Source: Solanum dulcamara (taxonomy: Eukaryota > Streptophyta > Magnoliopsida > Solanales > Solanaceae). Taken from it: a stretch of DNA of 64,000 nt. The translations under genes and the position numbers were made by a program. The stretch is taken from positions 2,495,001-2,559,000 of the forward strand of contig NC_077245.1 of NCBI RefSeq assembly GCF_947179165.1, in the 5' to 3' direction. Positions 56,287 to 64,000 of this stretch are shown here, piece by piece. Under the pieces are notes generated by a model that did not search any database, was not told the DNA's origin, and saw only the letters and a program-made list of their open reading frames with translations. Within the stretch, counting starts at the first letter, position 1, and the number at the start of each line of letters is the position of its first letter.

Positions 56287-59162
56287 AATAGTATAACTCA
56301 ACATCCATTTTCGACTAGTCATTTTCTATCATTCTCCACATAATTTTATTAAGAACTATCCAAAAGTACATTTTAATTTTTTTTAAAAAATCATATATCC
56401 AAAAGTTAAAATTTATGTGGAGTAAATAAGAAGAAAATTCAATTAAGAGACTATTATCTAAAGATATTTGGATCTAGAAATCGGAGAGGAACTTCATTTA
56501 TATTTTAATTCAAAAATTCTAGCAGGCAATAATAAATCTTTTTTTTTCTCCTTCCTTCAATTCATATTGAATCCGTCTCAATAATAAAGATCTTTCTATA
56601 AAAGGTGAAGCTTTATCTTTCTCATAAATTCACATATCACGTTGGATAAAGAAGTAACTATTCAAATTGTTTGGGTAGTTAAGATATTACTAAATAATTA
56701 GCATTTAGATTAATTTTTTGTCGCACACTTAAATGAGAGACAGAGAGAGTAAGTTAATTTGACTCAAAATTTAAATTTGATCTTGAATCTTAGATTAATT
56801 AATGATGCGTGGATATAGATGATCAAACCTCCGTCTATAAGGTGGAGGTGCTTGAGCTACTCTCGACTCGCCATATTCGAGTTTTGATGGGATCTAATAG
56901 ACGGAGAAGCGTGAATTATTTTTGACTCGTGCTATTCAAGTTATGATAAAACTGAATAAATGCAATACATTCGGTTTTACTTGAAAGACTAATATTCGAA
57001 TTTTAAAATAAAGAACTTTTTTTCATTTTGTCATATATAAATACAAATCTAAATTAATTAAATTAATGTGTATCGAAATCAAAACTTTATAAAATTTCCA
57101 AATTGCAAATTTTATATATATAATGAATAAAGTGGGCTAAAGATAGAACAAAAAGATAATGTGATTTGAGTGATCTTGTTTGATTGCTTGTATTATCATA
57201 TAAATTAAAATTGTGTTATGTTATACATTGTAGGGCTGTTATTAGTAATACTTTCTTTTTTTAATTTTCAGGACAGCCAAGGTGCTTCCTATGGACAGAG
57301 GGGATGAAACATTTGATCACTTAATTAATTTTAATAATATTAATATATACATAAAAATAAAAACGGAGCATCTCGTGATTTTGTCATTAATTTTATTGAC
57401 ATACTAAATTCCTTATCGACAGGTTGTACAAATATATATTTTGTTACTACCAAAGTCATACATTTCATTATGACAAATGAGTTGTTTTTTAGAACTAATT
57501 TTATCTATTATATTTTATCACTTTATGATAACTTTTTATGTGTAATAATAATAACCGTCTTTATAATAGGTAGTATACTCTTTGTATCACTACCTTCCTT
57601 TTTAGTAATATTTTAATAATTAATCATTTTTCATAGAAATAAAATCTCTAAGATTACATGCTAATAGGTCTAGAGATTTTGACTAAATATTTTGATACTT
57701 TAATATACTACATGACAAAAGATATTATATGAATATATATCTTCATCATTAAAAGAGTTTTCTTCTTTATATAGAGTATGATTAAGTTTAGATTTGAGAT
57801 TAAAATTTCTTATGATTATAACATTTAAAAAACGAAAATTAGATTTTGTCTTTTTTTTATCTATACAATTAAATGTCGTTATAGATTTATAGCAACAAAT
57901 CACTATAGCAGCCAAAAAATATTGAAATCAATAATATTATTATATAAAAAATTTGATTGTATAATATTTTAAATTATATATATATATATATATATAAAAA
58001 AAATATTATTAAAAGAAGGTTCGTTCACCCGGAAAAAAAACATTTCAAGGTTTGAAATGACCAAGTTCTAACATGTATTTGAATTTTTTTTTGTTAAAAT
58101 CTGATCTTATTTTTGAAACATTTCAAATTGAATAAAAAAATTGTGGATTGGAATTTTTTTTTTAATCGCATCAACCAGTGAAAGGTTGACATTCAATTCA
58201 TCTAGAAACCAAAAAAATCAAGATCATTTAATAGTGTATGTATAACGATATTGTTTGTTCGTATTAATTTATAGCAAAATACTACTGTATCATAAAAAAT
58301 ATGATAATATAGTATAAAAAATTATGTTCTTGAAAAAAGCTAATTTTTATAAACTTATAATGAAATGGTAATTGTCACATATAAATATATGTAATTATTA
58401 ATTTTAAAAGTAACAACTAACAAGCATTAATCGTAAGCTAGATTGACTTTTTACTTTTAAGAGTCAAGTATGAACAGCTAATTAATATTATGAGACAGCA
58501 GCAATGGTAGACCATATCTTAAAGAGATATACTAGATAGACTAGTTTGCTTCTAGAATGCACATCACATTATTATCAATTATCAGTATGATTAAATTTAA
58601 GAGGTACTATAGGTTATTTACTTTACTTCTACGACGCAACCAACGAGAAAATGAAAAACATATTTTTTAATCTTACGATGGAGTAATTAAATTTATAATA
58701 ATACTATTAAAACTTGTTTGCATGCAATTCACTTTATTTATTATTACTATACGTCAGACCCTAAAGTTCTAGATTATTTATTATGATCTAATCAATTATA
58801 TTTATCCAATCAATTATGTCTAGACTAAATATAACTACTGATATTATTCCTCAAAAATTAAAACTAAACCTTTTCATATACAAATGCTTGATATATAATT
58901 GCAATGAAAGCAAAAACTCTTGCATTTTCTATACAATGAGACAAATTCTTCTTTTACATATGTATTCTTTGATAATTAATCACATATTATTAATCATCCA
59001 AATAAAATAAATAAAGTAATGATATATCTAGTATATTTCATAGGTATTTGCTTGTGATGCGGAGATTGTAAGGTCCGGAGAAGTTGAAATAGACCCTTGT
59101 TTGTAAAGACAAATTTAATATTTAAATTTCATAAATACAATTGTAAGGTCTCCATCATTAAA
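56287..59162. other. AT-rich spacer
   Basis: No gene supported; includes an AT microsatellite near 57976-57996. Frames of 60-71 codons here are chance. Confidence 0.45.
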
Positions 59163-61085
59163 GCAAGAGATAAATGTCAAAATCACATCTAAAATATTTT
59201 GATTTTTTGAGTTTCATACCTATATTTTTGGGAGTGTGAGTTTCATACCTAAACTATCACTAATTAGTATGAGAAACACAATGCTCTCTTTTGTCTCACT
59301 CTCATCATGGTGTGTGTACTATGCTCTTTCTTTCATTTAAATTTTTTTATCACATCACACTCCACATGAACAAAACATTCTACCATGACAAAAAATAAAT
59401 AAATTATTAGAAGTTAAAATTAAAGATTAAAGGATTACTATCCCCCCTCCCCCCAAAAATATATTATAAAATAAAGGAAAAAATGATGCCCTTAAACTAT
59501 TTGAAATGAACAAAAATGTCCTCCATTTATAGTTTGGTCCACAAATGCCCTTGCCGTTGATACTTTGATCCAAAAATGCCCTTATTGTTATATAATGGAT
59601 TAAAAATACCCCTACTGTTAATAAATGGGTCAAAATGTCATTTTTTGAATAAATATATATATATTTTTGAAAAAGAAATCTTCTTCCTTATAAAAATATT
59701 ACTTTTAATGAACTCTATTCTTGTTTTCTTTCTTTTTAAAATACTTTAACTAATAAAAATGTAGGAAATTATAAATTATTTTATTCTTCGTAATCTCATT
59801 TTATCAATTAAAAAAGAATAATTTCATGTGTTCTAAGTTTTAACAGATTTTATATGTCATATATATAAGATCATAATAAATCCATCATTAAATTTTATTC
59901 AAATAACGATAAAAAATAATTATAATAAAATAAGAAATAGTTTTAATTTTTTTCTAATTGAAGTAGGATAAACATTTGTTAATAAAAGAAATATTATTAG
60001 GAAAAAAATATGTTCAAAAAAGAAAATAAATAATATAATTATTTGAAAAAGAGCATTTTTGACCCATTAAATAACAATAAGGGCATTTCTTGATCAAAGT
60101 ATTGACGACAAGTGCATTTTTGGATCAAACTATAAACAAAGGGCATTTTTTGTTCATTTCAAATAGTGTAAGGACATTTTTGACCCTTTTTTCCTAAAAT
60201 AAAATATAAAATATTTTTCTTATCTCGCTCCACCACTTTCTCTCACCATACCCCTCTCCAATTTTTCAGTTTTATTTTAATTTTTTAAATTTCTTTTATA
60301 ATTTTTTTTTTAAAAATTCTTACTTCACCCCTCCTCTCCTTCAAATAATAATTTAGATATTATTTTATTTTTATTTTTTTAAAACTTTCTACCCTGCCCC
60401 ACTTAATCCTCTGCTTCCAAAAAAATTTTCATTTTGTGTTACATATATACATATAATTTTAGAATTTTTTTTTTTACTTAACGTAAGATTTTTTTTAAAA
60501 TACAATTTTTATTTCTGTTATATTTGATATGCAAGTAGGAAAAAATATATGTACATATTTATTTCAAAACGAGTAAAATGTAAAAAAATAAAAATAAATT
60601 AAAAGCGGAGGGTTAGATGGGGGTGGGTATAACTTTTTTTTTTAAAATATAAATAATAATATTTTTTTAGGAAAGAGTGAGGGATGAGTGAAGTATGAAT
60701 TTTTTTAAAAAAACATTTATATAAGAAATTTTAAAAAATAAAAGGACGGAATTGTCGCGGGGGGAGGTGGTGGAGTGGGTGAGAAAAATATTTTTTATAT
60801 TTATTTTTTTAAAAAATAATTTTGTTTTTGGGGATAAAACTACTTTAGTCTTTACTTTTAATTAATATTAATAATTTATTTAATTTTATTAAGGTAAACT
60901 ATTTTATTTATGTGGAATGACATGTGACAAAGTTTTTGCAAAAAATAGAGAGAGTTTATTACATACATGAGGTGTGTTTCTCAAACTATTAAGTGATAAT
61001 TTAAGTATGAAACTTACATTCTCTAAATTATAAAAATAAAAAAAAATAATTTAAATGTGATTTTGATGCTTATCGCAAATATATT
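59163..61085. mobile_element. Foldback-type element, ~1.9 kb, host of a nested MITE
   Basis: The left arm (59163-~59400: 'gataaatgtcaaaatcacatctaaaatatttt', 'gagtttcatacctaaactatcacta', 'cacatcacactccacatgaac') is matched in reverse complement by ~60870-61085 ('gtgattttgatgcttatcgc', 'tagtgataatttaagtatgaaac'-type sequence, 'tgtggaatgacatgtgac'). Arms are ~200 bp and diverged. No transposase frame. The flanking duplication was not resolved, so exact ends are uncertain. Confidence 0.6.
59476..60194. mobile_element. Mutator-type MITE, 719 bp, long inverted repeats
   Basis: Arms of ~145-150 bp: 59476-~59640 ('ctatttgaaatgaacaaaaatg', 'tagtttggtccacaaatgccc', 'tactttgatccaaaaatgccc', 'cccttattgttatataatgg') mirrored in 60050-60194. 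Perfect 9-bp target duplication taaaataaa (59467-59475, 60195-60203), characteristic of Mutator-like elements. No coding capacity. It is inserted inside the larger foldback element. Confidence 0.85.
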
Positions 61086-61330
61086 TTCAAACTGCTTGTT
61101 GAAAACAATGAACCCGATATAACAATGATGAAAAAAATATATAATTCACAACATTTTTTTTGGACCAAAAAATAAAATAAAATAAAATATTTCCTTATAT
61201 TTTTTTTTTCTTCCGGTGCGTTGGAAAAAATGGGTTAGGGCAATTGACCCGTTTCAAATAGTAACAGTTCCTTCTGTAAATTTCCCTCCAATCGGACCCC
61301 GCCGTTAATCCGTTCACTCTCCGGCTAAAA
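61086..61330 (+). promoter_or_regulatory. Promoter and 5' UTR region of the Maf-like gene
   Basis: AT-rich, ending in 'ctccggctaaa' before the ATG at 61331. No definite TATA box assigned. Confidence 0.35.
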
Positions 61331-63746
61331 ATGGAAGCCAATACTCCTCAGTTTAAGGTAATTCTTTCCTATTGTTGAAAAATATTCTTATTATACTTAT
61401 AGTGAATTAATCTATCTACTTTCTCATTTCAATTATTGAAATCCTCTTGCATAATTTACTACAGTATTTTTTTTTGAATGCAATGATCAATTATCCCTTG
61501 TTTCCAGCTAATTTTGGGATCTTCCTCTACTGCTCGGAGAAAGATTTTAGCGGACATGGGATACCAATTCACAACCATGGTAAATATGTAATTACTTATC
61601 AAGTAGTTGTTGTTTGGTCTATGATTGAATAAGTTGCTGCACCAAGTCATTCTAATTGACATATGGTTAAGTGATAGATTGAGATCCAAATACTTATTAA
61701 TTAGTAGCAATATTGTCAAATGATAATGAGTTGGCGTCATAATGACATGAGTTGAGCTTAAATAGAATTTTGAAGATACATATAACCGATTCCAATTTGT
61801 ATAGGGCATTGCTAGTAAAGTTGATACCGTTTTGGTTAAGGCATTCAACATGAGACAAATCCACGAAGTCCAACAATCAATCTGTTCATCCCCACAAATC
61901 ACAATATCGACCATTTCTATATGTTAAATTTGCATAGAAAATGAAAATCTGAGGATCTCTAATATAGTTAATACATCTTACCTGGAATTTGGGAGTTTCT
62001 ATAGCCAATGCATCCTCTCTTCTTTCAATTTCATCACTTCTGAATGATATAGACTCATAATCATCTTGATCAATACCATGAAGTGGTTGAGGTTGAACCT
62101 GAATTCGAAAGGGAACTGTTATTTTGAAATTGCATGAAAACAATAAAACAAAGACTATATAAGTGTTGGACGTACCATACATGTAGTCCCATCAGCCTAG
62201 GGGTGACGGAAGATTGAGGCTAGTAAAACATTTGCTTTTATCCCCAAAAAACTAATAATGAATTTTTTGATTTTATTTCCACTTAAAATTGTAAAAAAGA
62301 TACAAATTTATATGGTACGTCACCAAGGAGCTACTCATACATCACTAATTAAGACATGAAGTTGGTCTGAATTCCGACAATTGCACCAGAAATCAGCTGC
62401 TTAGGTGTAATTGTAGACTTAATTTCACAATCAAGTGTCACGTATTGTGCATAAAAGAATAAATGAAGCAAATTTCACAACATAATTCCATCATCGAACT
62501 AAAGTAACAATCAGTTATTACGATATATTAATTGAACCAATGTAACATGTGAGACAACCACTGCCCATCACATGCTAAACTTATCAGAAATTCACAATAT
62601 CCTCAACAAAACAGCCGGCAAGGCTCAAAGAGACAAGCGCAACATGCCCTTGGGCCTTGGGTGCTAGTTGTTTGTTTAGTGCTAAAACTCTATATAGACG
62701 ACACTTATTATGTTTGGTGCATTCACTGAATGTTAGATAACAAAGAGTCATATAGCAACCCCAACTAGATTGAGTTGTAGTTTATTGATTGTTTTTACAA
62801 TTGGTGGATTAATAGTTTAACACATTCTTGTAATATAGTCGGCAGATATAGATGAGAAAGCTATCCGGAAAGAAAAGCCCGAAGATTTAGTTATGGCTCT
62901 TGCTGAGGCAAAGGTTTGTTTTCCTAAGAACTTCTGTTAATCCACATATGTGTGAACATATTCTTGATATCGTTTTCTGCTTTGAAATTTTTGTGGGTTA
63001 AATCACTTTTCTTATACAGTTATACATTACGGCATTGTCATTATTTTTCTTGTCTGTGGCATTCGTTTTTGATTTATGAATCACTATATGCAATTTGTGA
63101 TACTTTGCTTTTAGATTATCTTGTAGTGATTTCAACCGTTATCTTAAGTTTGGTGTTGATGTTATTTGTAAAAGTGCTCTATTACATATCTTGTTGTGAT
63201 AGTGTATCAGATTTGTATGGAAAATCATTTAGCTAGCGTTTGGACATAGATTTGGTTGAAACCCCAAAAAAAGATTTTTTGAAGTTGTGTTGAAAAATAT
63301 TTTTGGAATTTGAATTTGTGTTTGAACTTGCATTTTCCTCGAAAAAAGTTGAAGTTTTGTGGGTGGGAAAAAAAATTCACCCAAAAACTGTCCCCGAACT
63401 TGATTTTTTTCTTTCAAAAACTGATCAAATTCCCTAAACAAACAAGGGTCAAAAAGGGCAGCCCAGTGCACAAAACATCCCACATTCATGCAGGGTCCGG
63501 GGATGTTTTCGATTTTTTTCAAAAAAAATCTATAATGTCCCAACAGGAGCTTAGATTGTTCTATTCCTCGTCTAGTTGAGTTCTTCAGTCTGCTTCATAG
63601 TATAATTGAAGCCTTGTTTTGAAATGCTTATCTTAATTCCATGTAACTGCATTGCGTCTCAGGCTGATGCTATCATATCAAAATTTCGAAAAACTGAAAA
63701 CCTAGAGAAGGATGTCAATCCAACAATTTTGGTTGCAGCTGACACA
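61331..63746 (+). CDS. Maf-like nucleoside-triphosphate pyrophosphatase, 5' part
   Basis: Four exons are visible: 61331-61357, 61508-61579, 62839-62913, 63663-63746; 86 codons, all phase 0. The gene runs off the window. Joined segments: 'MEANTPQFK', 'LILGSSSTARRKILADMGYQ..', 'SADIDEKAIRKEKPEDLVMA..' and 'ADAIISKFRKTENLEKDVN..' ending 'ILVAADT'. These are Maf/HAM1-superfamily signatures: the substrate loop 'GSSSxARRxIL', 'ADIDE' with acidic metal-contact residues, 'AxAKAxAI', and 'AADT' before the catalytic Val/Asp strand. Maf proteins hydrolyse dTTP, UTP and modified nucleotides to monophosphates, a housecleaning role; bacterial Maf also affects septation. No transit peptide is visible in the first exon. 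The remaining exons (~120 residues expected) lie beyond 64000. Confidence 0.9.
61982..62098 (-). pseudogene. Antisense exon-like block of unknown gene in Maf intron 2
   Basis: 117 bp open on the minus strand, bounded by acceptor TTCAG| at 62099-62100 and donor CCAG|GTAAG at 61981-61980. It encodes 39 residues in phase 0/0 ('VQPQPLHGIDQDDYESISF' then 'RSDEIERREDALAIETPKFQ'). Charge and composition look like real protein rather than chance AT-rich frame. I do not recognise the family. It could be an exon captured by a transposon, a relic of a gene on the other strand, or part of an overlapping antisense gene whose other exons I cannot find. Confidence 0.5.
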
Positions 63747-64000
63747 GTATGTCTTGCCTCTTTTGCCTTTTCAATCTCCCCACCAGAAGTTATTTTCTAG
63801 CTTCTATTTGATGAAATGAAACCTACAATAATGCTATTTCTGCCAGTGCTTTTGAATGATGATAAAGTTGTGTGCTTTTCCTTTTCTTGTATTGTTTTTC
63901 TTGCTTTTATGCTTTGCACAGGGCCTTTTCTGAGTTTGCTTTTCTTATTTCAAAATGATTCGATTTCTTCTTGGGATATTGGAGGATAATTTTGCTGTGC

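Noticed and set aside
63229..63579. Overlapping 89- and 104-codon frames in Maf intron 3
   Set aside because: They lie on opposite strands of the same AT-rich intron segment; neither shows a family.
1..64000. CRISPR array, operon or phage-like system
   Set aside because: No regularly spaced direct repeats; all real genes are plant nuclear genes, many with introns.

Overview
This 64 kb window is nuclear plant DNA, most likely from a Solanaceae species; the genus cannot be fixed from the sequence. Evidence: AT-rich spacers, spliced genes with GT..AG introns, plant-only families (ZF-HD, RADIALIS-like, KCS, ERD6-like), a plant-type U2 snRNA promoter, and repeats resembling SolS-type SINEs, Au-type SINE and Solanaceae MITEs. 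Nothing prokaryotic (operon, CRISPR, phage) is present.

Layout. 1-6.3 kb is repeat-rich: a SINE-like piece, a 1.45 kb solo-LTR-like segment, and an internally deleted Ty1/copia element sitting inside an older SINE. 6.7-11.4 kb holds an S/T/P-rich protein of unknown function (-), a five-exon CBSX3-like CBS-domain gene (+), and a U2 snRNA gene (-) with its upstream and 3' signals. 11.4-16 kb is spacer with MITEs and a solo LTR. 16.1-31.9 kb holds a RADIALIS-like SANT gene (+), an F-box gene (-), a zinc-finger homeodomain gene (+, two exons) and a fatty-acyl-AMP-ligase-like gene (-). 34.9-40.4 kb is one AlkA-type DNA glycosylase gene (-) whose last 22-bp exon lies 4.4 kb from exon 1; the intron carries a SINE, a LINE remnant and a recent 253-bp tandem duplication. 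45.4-51.9 kb is an 18-exon ERD6-like sugar transporter (+) with four transposon insertions in its introns. 54.6-56.1 kb is an intronless 3-ketoacyl-CoA synthase (-) with a truncated SINE at its stop codon. 56-61 kb is AT-rich spacer with two nested inverted-repeat elements. 61.3 kb to the end is the 5' part of a Maf-like nucleotide pyrophosphatase gene (+), cut by the window edge.

The genes do not form one pathway. The notable large-scale signal is gene order: RADIALIS-like, ZF-HD, DNA glycosylase, ERD6-like and KCS match, from memory, two duplicated Arabidopsis chromosome 1 segments (around At1g19440-At1g19510 and At1g75220-At1g75250). The F-box and acyl-AMP-ligase genes look like additions to that block. 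Exon joins below were inferred by reading splice sites and protein conservation by eye; none has transcript support here. I found no undescribed biological system. The best leads are the ZF-HD intron with a duplicated donor region, the remote micro-exon, the intact U2 unit, the stop-codon SINE, and an antisense exon-like block in the Maf intron.
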